Assembly: GCA_902586855.1 (NCBI GenBank) | Contig: CACIIZ010000001.1 | Location: forward strand, 1 to 54,325 | Length of the DNA stretch: 54,325 nucleotides | Source of the DNA: an uncultured Alphaproteobacteria bacterium | Lineage (GTDB): Bacteria > Pseudomonadota > Alphaproteobacteria > Rhodobacterales > Rhodobacteraceae | Reading direction: 5' to 3' | In this document: piece after piece, positions 27,192 through 35,629 of the stretch | Numbering within the stretch: the stretch's first letter is position 1 | Layout of the letters: every line of letters begins with the position of its first letter | Program-made: the position numbers and the translations under genes | Notes under the pieces: model-generated | The model's input: the letters and a program-made list of their open reading frames with translations, nothing else | Told to the model about the DNA's origin: nothing | Databases searched by the model: none

Positions 27192-27235
27192 ATTTAGTCT
27201 AGTATTTGATGATGATAAACGTTTGGGATAGTTAA

Positions 27236-28027
27236 TTGGACAATTATGAAACAATTCAAGTTGCTATTGATAGTGACGGCCTCGTAAGTCTTACACTAAA
27301 TAGACCAAAGTTTAAAAATGCTTTTAATCAGCAGATGATATTGGAATTGCAAGCAGTTTTAAGTAATTTTAGGAAGTTTCCTGAGTTTAGGTGCCTTCTT
27401 ATTAAAGCGGAAGGCGATGTTTTTTGTGCAGGGGGTGATTTAAACTGGATGAAGGAATCGCGTAAAAAGAATAGAAAAGCAAGGATCGCAGAAGCAAAAT
27501 CCTTGGCTCAAATGCTCTTAGATTTATATAATTTAAGGGTGCCCACTTTTGCTGAAGTAACTGGTTCTGTGTACGGTGGAGGGGTCGGACTTATAGCTGC
27601 GTGCGACTTTGTTTTTTCATTAGATAGTGTGAAATTTTGTTTGTCAGAAACCAGATTAGGCTTAATTCCCGCTACTATAGCTCCATTTTTAATTAATAAA
27701 GTAGGGAAAGGTTCTTCTAAAGGGTTATTCCTTAGTACCAGACCAGTTGGAGCAAAAATGGCAAAACAACTTGGCTTAACCACAAAAATTTTTCCAGATA
27801 GTAAGACTTTGAGTGAAGATCTTCAGATAGAGTTGGGCTTCGTTTTAGCAAGTGCTCCAGGAGCTTTAGAGCAAGCGAAAATTTTGCATCATCAATTAGG
27901 TTATAAGCCTCCTAATGAAACAATGCAGTTTACGGCAGAGGTTCTTGCAGATAGGTGGGAAACCAAGGAGGCTCAATTGGGAATAGATGCCTTTCTAGAT
28001 AAAGAAAAACCTCCGTGGGGTACATAA
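27236..28027 (+). CDS. Enoyl-CoA hydratase, methylglutaconyl-CoA hydratase-like (LiuC)
   Basis: A 263-residue crotonase. FCAGGDLNWMK (residues 63-73), YGGGVGLIAACD and SETRLGLIPATIAPFLI match the LiuC/AtuE branch (methylglutaconyl-CoA and isohexenylglutaconyl-CoA hydratases), whose hallmark is the RLGLIPA-I-P sequence. In leucine degradation it would hydrate 3-methylglutaconyl-CoA to HMG-CoA. The TTG start is forced, since an in-frame TAA lies immediately before it. It closes the thiolase-ivd-synthetase set. The lack of the carboxylase and HMG-CoA lyase in the window leaves the exact substrate open. Confidence 0.85.
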   Translation: MDNYETIQVAIDSDGLVSLTLNRPKFKNAFNQQMILELQAVLSNFRKFPEFRCLLIKAEGDVFCAGGDLNWMKESRKKNRKARIAEAKSLAQMLLDLYNLRVPTFAEVTGSVYGGGVGLIAACDFVFSLDSVKFCLSETRLGLIPATIAPFLINKVGKGSSKGLFLSTRPVGAKMAKQLGLTTKIFPDSKTLSEDLQIELGFVLASAPGALEQAKILHHQLGYKPPNETMQFTAEVLADRWETKEAQLGIDAFLDKEKPPWGT

Positions 28028-28048
28028 GAAATTTATGAATCTCTTTAC

Positions 28049-28957
28049 TTAAAATAAGAATTCACTTAGTTTCTTACTAAGCAATCTTGGGGCGTCTTCG
28101 GGGATGAAATGACCGCAAGGAAGAGCCTCGCCTTCGACATGTTTAGTTGTGTATTTACCCCAACAATCTAGTGGCCGAAAGCATTTATTGATAACACCTT
28201 TTTCGCCCCAAAGTACCTGGATGGGTATGTCCAATTTTTCGTCAATATCTTCTTTGTCATGCTCCAAGTCTATGGAAGCACTGGCTCTATAATCCTCACA
28301 TGTTGCATGAATAGTTTCCTTTCTAGAAAATTTTTCAAGATATGCCTCAAACTTGTCTCTATAATCAAATTCTCCAGACCATCTTATGAAACACGTTTCT
28401 AACCATAATCGTGGGTTCCTGCCAATAAAATCTTCAGGAAGGGGGCTGTCTTGGATTAGAAAAAACCAATGAAAATACCCAGTAGCAAATTCCTTATTTG
28501 TAGCTTCGTACATATCCAAAGTGGGGCAGATATCAAGAACTGAAAGTGCCTTGACTCTATCGCGATGATCTCTCGATAGCCTATGCCCTACTCGGCCGCC
28601 TCTATCATGACCCACTATCGAGAATTTTTTGATACCTAAGTGATCCATAATTTGGACCATGTCTAACGCCATTGCTCTTTTTGAGTAGTTAGAATGGTCA
28701 TCGAGACCCCTTGGAGTTGCTGAATTCCCGTACCCTCTCAAATCTGGAATAATTGCCTTATAACTTTGAGACAAAATGAGGGCTGTTTCTTTCCACATTA
28801 GGCTAAATTGTGGATATCCATGTAATAATAGAACTGGAGGGCCACTTCCTATTGTATAGAAATGAATCTGACCAATTGCTGTAGTAATATAATCTTCTTT
28901 AAAGCCACACATCATATTATTCATGAGTCTACTATAGTTCTTAATTTTGATTAACAA
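28049..28957 (-). CDS. Haloacid dehalogenase-like alpha/beta hydrolase (fluoroacetate dehalogenase family)
   Basis: A 302-residue alpha/beta hydrolase of the fluoroacetate/haloacetate dehalogenase (DehH1/FAcD) group. By recall of Rhodopseudomonas RPA1163, the nucleophile Asp118 and carboxylate-binding Arg119 and Arg122 (GHDRGGR), the acid Asp142 (VLDICPT) and His283 (CGHFIPED) all align, and so do the residues that hold the leaving fluoride: His163-Trp164 (YFHWFF) and Tyr223 (CEDYRA). Trp193 also aligns. The enzyme would hydrolyse a 2-haloacetate to glycolate in the cytoplasm. Starts at Met12 or Met15-16 are also possible. The gene is alone and divergent from an agmatinase-family gene. Epoxide hydrolase or another dehalogenase substrate cannot be excluded. 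Confidence 0.83.
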   Translation of the reverse strand: MLIKIKNYSRLMNNMMCGFKEDYITTAIGQIHFYTIGSGPPVLLLHGYPQFSLMWKETALILSQSYKAIIPDLRGYGNSATPRGLDDHSNYSKRAMALDMVQIMDHLGIKKFSIVGHDRGGRVGHRLSRDHRDRVKALSVLDICPTLDMYEATNKEFATGYFHWFFLIQDSPLPEDFIGRNPRLWLETCFIRWSGEFDYRDKFEAYLEKFSRKETIHATCEDYRASASIDLEHDKEDIDEKLDIPIQVLWGEKGVINKCFRPLDCWGKYTTKHVEGEALPCGHFIPEDAPRLLSKKLSEFLF

Positions 28958-29053
28958 AAGGAAAGCTTTTAAAGCCTTTTGAATTAATGATATATTACAA
29001 CATTAACAATTAAAGGTGATGAGATTTCTAAAAACAATTATGATAAAGGCCGT

Positions 29054-29971
29054 TTGGATCTGCCATTTGTGGGCATTCCAACTTTTGGCAAGAGACAATA
29101 TATAAGTGATTGGGATAATCTTTCTGCTGACATTGCAATCATTGGAGCTCCTTTTGATTCTGGAACGCAGTTTAGACCAGGGGCTAGATTTGGACCTCGT
29201 TCTGTAAGAGAAGCTTCTACTTTATTTTCTTTTGGCCATGCAGGAGCATACGACCATGAAGATGACAAAGTTTATTTGGGTAGTGATGTTAAGATTGTAG
29301 ATATGGGGGATGCGGACATTGTACATACTGATACAGTCAAGAGCCATGCAAATATAGAGTTTGCGGCAAAATGTGCTTTAAAGGCAGGAGTGTTGCCAGT
29401 TATTATAGGTGGTGACCATTCTATTAATATTCCTTGTATAAATGCGTATGAAGGTGAAAAACCGTTCCATATTCTGCAAATAGATGCCCACTTAGATTTT
29501 GTTGATGAAAGACATGGTGTCAGGTTTGGTCATGGAAATCCGATGAGGCGAGCAGCTGAAAAGAACTATGTATCTGGCCTTACTCAACTGGGCATCAGGA
29601 ATGTTTCTTCAACAGCTAAAGAAGGATATGAGCAAGCTAGACTTATGGGGAGTGACATAATCTCAGTACGTCAAGCTCGCCAGATGGGCATGGTAAATGT
29701 CGTTAATAGAATTCCAAAGGATGAAAGACTTTACATAAGTATAGATATAGATGCTTTCTGCCCTTCTATAGCGCCAGGAACAGGAACTCCTAGCCATGGG
29801 GGATTTTTATATTATGAAGTTCTTGAAATTCTAAAAAATATCTCTGCTAGAAACCAGATTGTTGGTGTTGATCTAGTTGAAGTAGCACCGGACTATGATC
29901 CTTCGGGGAGCACAGCTACGTTGGCTGCCCAAGTCTTACTAAATCTTTTGGGCTTTATTTTCTCAAAATAA
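29054..29971 (+). CDS. Agmatinase-family ureohydrolase (SpeB-like)
   Basis: A ureohydrolase of about 305 residues with all metal ligands: His122 (GGDHS), Asp144, His146 and Asp148 (DAHLDF), Asp231 and Asp233 (SIDIDAFCPS), and the loop GTGTPSHGG. It releases urea from agmatine or another guanidino compound. It differs clearly from the GbuA-like protein at 12.7 kb, so the two probably have different substrates. The start is unclear: no ATG is in frame before the conserved region, the frame is open back to 28991, and TTG at 29054 (after AAAGG) or an upstream ATT are candidates. The N-terminus may therefore be longer by some 15 residues. Confidence 0.83.
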   Translation: MDLPFVGIPTFGKRQYISDWDNLSADIAIIGAPFDSGTQFRPGARFGPRSVREASTLFSFGHAGAYDHEDDKVYLGSDVKIVDMGDADIVHTDTVKSHANIEFAAKCALKAGVLPVIIGGDHSINIPCINAYEGEKPFHILQIDAHLDFVDERHGVRFGHGNPMRRAAEKNYVSGLTQLGIRNVSSTAKEGYEQARLMGSDIISVRQARQMGMVNVVNRIPKDERLYISIDIDAFCPSIAPGTGTPSHGGFLYYEVLEILKNISARNQIVGVDLVEVAPDYDPSGSTATLAAQVLLNLLGFIFSK

Positions 29972-30023
29972 GCAGAAGCTATAATGAGATACTTAGGATA
30001 TTTTCTCGTAGATCATGAAAGTA

Positions 30024-31013
30024 TTAGGTTAGTTGAATTCTATCACTCTTGCTGGCCTCGAAAATGCCATCAATCACTAATTGATTCTTGTATGAATCTT
30101 CTAACGAAAATAGGTGGTCACTATTCCTTTCCTGGATAGCGTAACTAAATGCTTCAATTTGTAAGGTGTACTGGTTTATCTCACCGAAACGGAATTCCAA
30201 GATTTCATTATTATTAAGAGAATGTACAGATATGCTCGGATTTCCATAAGTTCTTGCATTGAAGGGAGCATGGACTTCAATTCTACCATCGTCTCCGTGG
30301 AAGACCATTCTTTGTCTCAACGACATTTGCGTGCTTACATAGAAACTTAAATCAAAATTATTAAAACCAAGTTCTACGGAAGCATAAGTATCTACGCCAA
30401 AAGTTTTATCAATTTCTACTTTTGCTCTAATAGTTTGGGGTTCTTCCCCTGTTGCAATACGAGTGGTTACTACAGGATAAACTCCAATATCGGGTAATAC
30501 CCCTCCACCAAGTTCTGGTCTATTACGCATATTTCCTGGATCTTTGTTGTAGTAGGTGAAGGATCCTTGAACGTGTTTAAGATTTCCAATTTGACCTTCT
30601 GCTATCAATTCCTTAACTTTTTTCCATTGAGGATGATAGTAAACCATGAAAGCCTCGGACAGGATACAGCCGGATTTGGCTTCAGCCTTGATAAGAGATT
30701 CAATATCACTAGATCTTAAAGCAATCGGTTTCTCGCACAGAACGTTTTTCCCAGCTTCCAAGCATTTTAATGACCATTCTACATGTTGTGCGGTGGGGAG
30801 CGGTATATATATGGCGTCAACCTGGGGACAGGCCAGAAGCTCCTCATAGGACCCATAAGGGATAGATGCATTAAATTCTTGGCAAAGAGTTTCCGCTTTC
30901 TTTAAATTTCTACTAGCTATCGAATGCAAGATAGAATTTTTGGATTCTAATATGGCAGGGATTACTTGATTTTTTGCTATATTTGCGGTTGATATTACTC
31001 CCCAGCGTATCAC
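30024..31013 (-). CDS. Gfo/Idh/MocA-family oxidoreductase (aldose/dihydrodiol dehydrogenase-like)
   Basis: A 329-residue NAD(P)-dependent dehydrogenase. The Rossmann domain begins WGVISTANIAKNQVIPAI, and the catalytic Lys is in CEKPIAL. The central part TYYNKDPGNMRNRPELGGGVLPDIGVYPV is typical of the D-xylose 1-dehydrogenase/trans-dihydrodiol dehydrogenase branch, where GG-L-DIG-Y is conserved. It would oxidise a sugar or a cyclic diol. It converges with the agmatinase-family gene and is 71 bases downstream of the phosphatase gene end, on the same strand as the large operon but probably a separate unit. Confidence 0.87.
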   Translation of the reverse strand: MIRWGVISTANIAKNQVIPAILESKNSILHSIASRNLKKAETLCQEFNASIPYGSYEELLACPQVDAIYIPLPTAQHVEWSLKCLEAGKNVLCEKPIALRSSDIESLIKAEAKSGCILSEAFMVYYHPQWKKVKELIAEGQIGNLKHVQGSFTYYNKDPGNMRNRPELGGGVLPDIGVYPVVTTRIATGEEPQTIRAKVEIDKTFGVDTYASVELGFNNFDLSFYVSTQMSLRQRMVFHGDDGRIEVHAPFNARTYGNPSISVHSLNNNEILEFRFGEINQYTLQIEAFSYAIQERNSDHLFSLEDSYKNQLVIDGIFEASKSDRIQLT

Positions 31014-31084
31014 ACTTAACCCTCCAGCAATGTTAAAGCACTACCCTAAGGAAAAAAACTTTTCTTGGAAAGTTTTAATAGTAC

Positions 31085-31516
31085 TTATTCATCAATATCT
31101 ACTAGGCTAAGGCAAGCTTTTTCTATTAGATTTGATACGTATTCAAAGTTTCCAGAATAGTATGGATCGGGAACTTCTTTCTCTTTATCTGATGAAAATT
31201 CTAACAGCAGTTTTATAAATACGTTCGAGTTTCTTGGACGAATGGCCTGAAGATCCAAGAGATTATCCTTATCCATGGCTAGAATTAAATCAAAGTATGT
31301 GAAATCTTTAGGAGTAATTCTTCTGGCTCTTTGTGAGCCAATGTTCCAACCTTTAGCTAGGGCAGTTCTCTGAGCTCTTTTGTCAGGTGATTTACCCGAG
31401 TGCCAAGCTTCAGTCCCTGCACTATCGACATATATTTTCAGGGAATGTTTTTTGGCTAGAAATTCTAAGGCACCTTGGGCAAGTGGTGACCTACAAATAT
31501 TCCCAAGACAAACCAT
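31085..31516 (-). CDS. Low-molecular-weight protein-tyrosine phosphatase
   Basis: The LMW-PTP signature V-C-L-G-N-I-C-R-S follows directly on the start Met: Cys3 is the nucleophile and Arg9 the phosphate-binding residue. The acid loop VPDPYYSGN near the end supplies the catalytic Asp. These are cytoplasmic phosphatases of about 150 residues that act on tyrosine-phosphorylated proteins. The ATG at 31516 gives 143 residues and cuts the first strand short; the frame is open upstream (to an ATG at 31582 inside the CaiD-like gene), and an ATA or ATT just after AAGGAG could be the true start. It is the last gene of the long minus-strand operon. Confidence 0.85.
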   Translation of the reverse strand: MVCLGNICRSPLAQGALEFLAKKHSLKIYVDSAGTEAWHSGKSPDKRAQRTALAKGWNIGSQRARRITPKDFTYFDLILAMDKDNLLDLQAIRPRNSNVFIKLLLEFSSDKEKEVPDPYYSGNFEYVSNLIEKACLSLVDIDE

Positions 31517-31538
31517 TAATATTTTCTTCTCCTTAATT

Positions 31539-32354
31539 TTACTTTCCCTTCCAAATTGGATCTCTTTTCTCCACAAATGCATTCTGTCCTTCTAAAAGGT
31601 CTTCTGATCCATAAAGTTTATCAATTGAACTTAACTGACGTTTAGTAATTTTGTTTAGTATATCTTGGAATTTGGAATCCTCGGATTCTCTTACAACCTC
31701 CTTAATAGCAGCCATAACTAAAGGTGGACCATTAGCAATATCCTTGGCGACATTCAGAGTTTTGTCTAGTAAATTCTCTTTGTTAAAGACATGATTGACT
31801 AAACCCCATTTCTCTGCTTCCTGGGCAGTTATCCAGCGTCCTGTGAGCAACATCTCCATTGCAATGTGATATGGAATCCGTTTAGGTAGTTTGATAGAAG
31901 CGGCGTCTGCTACAGTTCCTGATTTAATCTCTGGTAATGCGAAAGTTGCTTCCTCTGTTGCCATGATCATGTCACAAGATAAAGCGAGTTCAAGGCCTCC
32001 ACCGCAGCAGATTCCATTGACAGCAGCAATCACGGGCTTATTCATGTGCGGTAATTCCTGGAGACCGCCAAATCCGCCGACACCATAATCCCCATCTACT
32101 GCATCCCCATCAGCCGCAGCTTTTAGGTCCCAACCTGGGCAGAAAAACTTGTCACCTGCTCCTGTCAATATACCAACCCTCAATCTCGAACTGTCCCGGA
32201 ATTTCCGAAAAATTTCTCCCATTAACCTACTTGTCTTCAAATCTATAGCGTTTGCTTTAGGTCGATCCAAAGTAACTATGAGAATCTTCCCCATAATCGT
32301 TGTTCTAATCGGACCCTCCTTTGCATTAAGAAAAGATTCATCATTTTTTTCCAT
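31539..32354 (-). CDS. Carnitinyl-CoA dehydratase/crotonobetainyl-CoA hydratase-like crotonase (CaiD-like)
   Basis: A 271-residue crotonase. FFCPGWDLKAAADGD (70-84), then a glycine-rich GVGGFGGL (91-98), AAVNGICCGGGLELALSCD (110-128) and ATFALPEIKSGTVADAA resemble CaiD closely, including the C-terminal EGQNAFVEKRDPIWKGK end. CaiD interconverts crotonobetainyl-CoA and L-carnitinyl-CoA. The gene lies 14 bases after the ADP-forming ligase and with the CaiA-like dehydrogenase, so a role in beta-oxidation of gamma-butyrobetaine or a similar omega-cationic acid is supported by context. No CaiB-type CoA transferase is present. Confidence 0.85.
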   Translation of the reverse strand: MEKNDESFLNAKEGPIRTTIMGKILIVTLDRPKANAIDLKTSRLMGEIFRKFRDSSRLRVGILTGAGDKFFCPGWDLKAAADGDAVDGDYGVGGFGGLQELPHMNKPVIAAVNGICCGGGLELALSCDMIMATEEATFALPEIKSGTVADAASIKLPKRIPYHIAMEMLLTGRWITAQEAEKWGLVNHVFNKENLLDKTLNVAKDIANGPPLVMAAIKEVVRESEDSKFQDILNKITKRQLSSIDKLYGSEDLLEGQNAFVEKRDPIWKGK

Positions 32355-32368
32355 TTTTCCTCCAAGAT

Positions 32369-34435
32369 TTAGGTGTTAATTTCTATTAAGGCGTCTGCAG
32401 CATAGACATTCTTGTTTGTAATAATGAGAGGGTTAATTTCTAATTCAGAAATATTCAGGTGTGGATTTTCTATTAACGAAGATATTTTCATTATTACTTC
32501 AATGGTTTTTGTTAAGTTGGCTTTTAGTAAGCCTCTATATCCTTCAAAAAGTGGTGAGAGCGGAAGCGATTTCAACGAATCTGCGACAATATCTTCGGTG
32601 GTGGGTAGTATAAGGGTTTTTTTGTTGGCTGAAATTTTTGCGTGTAGTTCACTTAAAATTCCTCCTGGAGAAAGGGTCATGGCAAACAAGCCAGTTTCGT
32701 CCTTTGTCACACCGACGAGCAATTCCATAATATTGGGTACAATCATTTCCTCTATCAGAATTTGGTTAGTTGCACCCTTTATGTCGCCAATCCTACACAT
32801 CAAATCATCTACTGATTGGATATTGAGAAAGACCAGACCAGATTCAGTTTTATGCCCAACACCGACGCCTTTTAGGACTAATGGGTAATCAAATTGTTTG
32901 AGCAGGCTGGGATCCTTTTTGATAGTATCCATGTCAGTCACTAATGATTTTGGAATGGGTATATCATTATTTTTTAAAATCTTTTTAGCATCAATCTCAA
33001 GCAACTGAATGGGTGTTCCTTTTTCTAAAAACGTTTTTGAAATTAGAGAGGGTTTATCGAAGGTGTTCTTTAATATAGAGGTGCTCTTTAGGCTTACATC
33101 GATAGATTTTAAGCCAGTTCTCAATCCGCATAATGGTATTATTCCATGTTCAAGAAATTTATCGGCCAAGTCTTCAGTCATGCTTTCGCTCAAAGAGGAA
33201 ATGACTGCAATATTGGCTTTAGTAGCTTTTTTTGCTTCAATAATCGCGTCAAGAGCACATCTAAAACTTTCTTGATTGCACCGATCATTTCTTGGAATAT
33301 CTAAAACAAAGATCACGAGACTCCTAGTTTTTTGACAGATTGTGGTAAATAACTTCACCATTCGTTCGGTGTCACCCCAGATAAATGTGTGATAGTCAAA
33401 GGGATTTGAGATTTCCACCATGTCTCCCAGGATCTGACTTATCTGACGAGATTTTTCGGTCGAAAATTTAGGAAATTTCAAGGATGTTAATATAGAAAAA
33501 TCCGAAACAAGACTAGCCTCTCCACCAGAACAGCTGACGGAAATTACAGAAGAGTTTTTCATTCGTCCAGCTATATGGAGAACTTTTAGACTCTCCAGAA
33601 AGACATCTAAATCATTTACTTCGACAATACCCAGTCTTTCAAGGAAGGCATTAGAAATATCTGAATTTCCGGTAATAGATGCGGTATGAGAAAAGCTTTG
33701 AGATCTGCTGGAATTAGTTTTCCCTGATTTTAGAGCTATGATAGGCTTATTCATCTTCAGTGCTAATTGGGACATTCGTTCAAATTTTCGTAGGTCTTTA
33801 ATACCCTCAATGTAAAATCCAATAGCGGTAACCCTGGGATCGTCAATCATTGCAAAACCCAGATCGGCAATATCTAATTTGGCCTGATTTCCTGAAGTAA
33901 GAACATAGGCAATAGGGGTGCTGCGGGACTGCATTGTTAGGTTGATAGCTATATTTGATGACTGGGCGATTATGGCAACCCCAGATTTTACTGTTCTCCC
34001 ACCATGTTGGTCTGGCCACATATAGATATGATCAAGGTAATTCAAGTACCCATAGCAATTTGGGCCTAGGAAAGGCATTTCTCTTGCGGCTTCTAACATT
34101 TTTTTTTGGAGTTTTTCTCCTGGGGAACCTGTTTCGGAGAATCCCGATGCAAAACAGGTCGCTCCCCCACAACCAATTTTCTCTAATTCACGAATAATTT
34201 CAATTGTCTTATTCTTGTTCACCCCAATAAACGCAGCATCAGGTGGTCCTGGTAGTTCATCGATGCTTTTGTAACATCTATATCCCGCTATTCTGTCTCT
34301 ATTAGGGTTGATAGGCCAAACTTCTCCGGAGAATTTAGATTTTTGGATTTGGGATGCAACATTTTCAGCCCATGAACCACCAACAAGTGCGATGGTTTTA
34401 GGTTGTAACAATCTTGTCAAGTTTGTCTGCATCAA
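32369..34435 (-). CDS. ADP-forming acyl-CoA synthetase (acetate-CoA ligase family)
   Basis: A 688-residue fused NDP-forming acyl-CoA ligase: CoA-binding domain (residues 1-145, GGSWAENVASQI, FLGPNCYGYLNY), succinyl-CoA-ligase-like domain with phosphohistidine His250 (SFSHTASITG), and ATP-grasp domain in the last 230 residues (FDYPLVLKGVGVGHKTESGLV, ILIEEMI, ISELEINPLII). The reaction is acid + CoA + ATP to acyl-CoA + ADP + phosphate. It is fused in the alpha-beta order usual for Proteobacteria. The gene overlaps the acyl-CoA dehydrogenase by four bases. It takes the place that CaiC or a CoA transferase holds in classical carnitine operons and would activate the C4 acid. Confidence 0.92.
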   Translation of the reverse strand: MMQTNLTRLLQPKTIALVGGSWAENVASQIQKSKFSGEVWPINPNRDRIAGYRCYKSIDELPGPPDAAFIGVNKNKTIEIIRELEKIGCGGATCFASGFSETGSPGEKLQKKMLEAAREMPFLGPNCYGYLNYLDHIYMWPDQHGGRTVKSGVAIIAQSSNIAINLTMQSRSTPIAYVLTSGNQAKLDIADLGFAMIDDPRVTAIGFYIEGIKDLRKFERMSQLALKMNKPIIALKSGKTNSSRSQSFSHTASITGNSDISNAFLERLGIVEVNDLDVFLESLKVLHIAGRMKNSSVISVSCSGGEASLVSDFSILTSLKFPKFSTEKSRQISQILGDMVEISNPFDYHTFIWGDTERMVKLFTTICQKTRSLVIFVLDIPRNDRCNQESFRCALDAIIEAKKATKANIAVISSLSESMTEDLADKFLEHGIIPLCGLRTGLKSIDVSLKSTSILKNTFDKPSLISKTFLEKGTPIQLLEIDAKKILKNNDIPIPKSLVTDMDTIKKDPSLLKQFDYPLVLKGVGVGHKTESGLVFLNIQSVDDLMCRIGDIKGATNQILIEEMIVPNIMELLVGVTKDETGLFAMTLSPGGILSELHAKISANKKTLILPTTEDIVADSLKSLPLSPLFEGYRGLLKANLTKTIEVIMKISSLIENPHLNISELEINPLIITNKNVYAADALIEINT

Positions 34436-35598
34436 TTTTCAAAGGGTCTTAAAAGGGATCTTGAAATTATGTGGCGTTGGATTTCTGATGTGCCCTCCCA
34501 AATCCTTTCTAACCTCGCATCTCTCCAGATTCGCTCTAAGGGAAGTTCATTCATTAACCCCATTCCACCATGTATCTGAATAGCTTCATCAGAGACCATT
34601 GCTAGCATTTCAGTGGCTTTTAGTTTAGCCATGGCCATATCGGCATCGGTTGCAATACCCTGATCATACTTCCAACCAGCCTCTAAAACCATTAATTCAG
34701 AAGCTTTCATTTCCATGGCCATATCTGAAAGTTTGAAGGAGATTCCTTGAAATTTTCCAATAGTTTGTCCAAACTGTTGTCGCGTAGCAGCCCACTCTGT
34801 AGCATGGCCAAAGGCTCTCTCAGCGCGCCCCAGGCAGGTCGCTCCAACTTGAAGTCTCGTGGCGCCCAGCCAGTCATTAGCTACATCGAAGCCTTTATGA
34901 ACTTCCCCTAAAATGGCTTCTTTAGGAACCTTGACATCTGAAAACTCCAAGATGGAATTTGTATATCCTCTATGAGAAACATTCTGATAACCTGGTCTAA
35001 CCTCAAAACCTGGAGTGCCTTTGTCGACAAAAAAAGCAGTGATAAGTTTTTTTTCTCCCTTTGGCGTATTCTCTGCTCCAGAAGCCATGAATGCGATAGT
35101 AAAGTCAGCTATGTCTGCGTGGCTAATGAAATGCTTTGTTCCATTTAGGATCCAATCCCCTGTTTCAGTTTGTTTTGCCGATGATTTCATTCCTCTTAAA
35201 TCGGATCCAGCATTGGGTTCTGTCATTGCTAAGCAATCCCAGGTTTCTCCTGAAATACAGGGTCTAAGATATTTATCTTTTTGCTCTTTGGTACCTGCAC
35301 ATAAAATATTCGATGGCCTAGCCACACAAGTCCAATGAAGGGCATAATTTGCTTTTCCTAACTCTTTTTCAAATAATAGCCATGTCAAGGTATCCAAACC
35401 TCCCCCCCCTTCCTCAAGGGGTATATTTGCTGCGTAGATACCCGCTTTCAGGGCTTTTCCTTGTAACTCCTTAATCAGATCTTTCGGTAGGTGGCCATTT
35501 TTTTCTATGAGAGATTCATGGGGATATAGTTCATTTTCCACGAAATGTTTGGTCGTCTTGATTATTAATTTCTGCTCTTCAGTAAGGTCAAAATTCAT
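34432..35598 (-). CDS. Acyl-CoA dehydrogenase, CaiA-like (possible gamma-butyrobetainyl-CoA dehydrogenase)
   Basis: A 388-residue flavin-dependent acyl-CoA dehydrogenase. LAMTEPNAGSDLRGM (about residues 128-142), NGTKHFISHADIADF, AATRQQFGQTIGKFQ and the C-terminal ERIWEGTSEIQRHII, where the Glu of the E-G-T-S-E motif is the usual catalytic base, are all intact. It resembles dehydrogenases found with carnitine genes that make crotonobetainyl-CoA from gamma-butyrobetainyl-CoA. Electrons would go to ETF, which is not coded here. It is coupled to the ligase gene (four-base overlap) and 31 bases after carnitine dehydrogenase. Confidence 0.87.
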   Translation of the reverse strand: MNFDLTEEQKLIIKTTKHFVENELYPHESLIEKNGHLPKDLIKELQGKALKAGIYAANIPLEEGGGGLDTLTWLLFEKELGKANYALHWTCVARPSNILCAGTKEQKDKYLRPCISGETWDCLAMTEPNAGSDLRGMKSSAKQTETGDWILNGTKHFISHADIADFTIAFMASGAENTPKGEKKLITAFFVDKGTPGFEVRPGYQNVSHRGYTNSILEFSDVKVPKEAILGEVHKGFDVANDWLGATRLQVGATCLGRAERAFGHATEWAATRQQFGQTIGKFQGISFKLSDMAMEMKASELMVLEAGWKYDQGIATDADMAMAKLKATEMLAMVSDEAIQIHGGMGLMNELPLERIWRDARLERIWEGTSEIQRHIISRSLLRPFEN

Positions 35599-35629
35599 GG
35601 GTGATCTCCAGAAAATAACATTATATTAT

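Noticed and set aside
32412-32888. 158-codon plus-strand frame opposite the ADP-forming ligase
   Set aside because: Antisense shadow of the ATP-grasp domain, whose conserved motifs on the minus strand are unambiguous.
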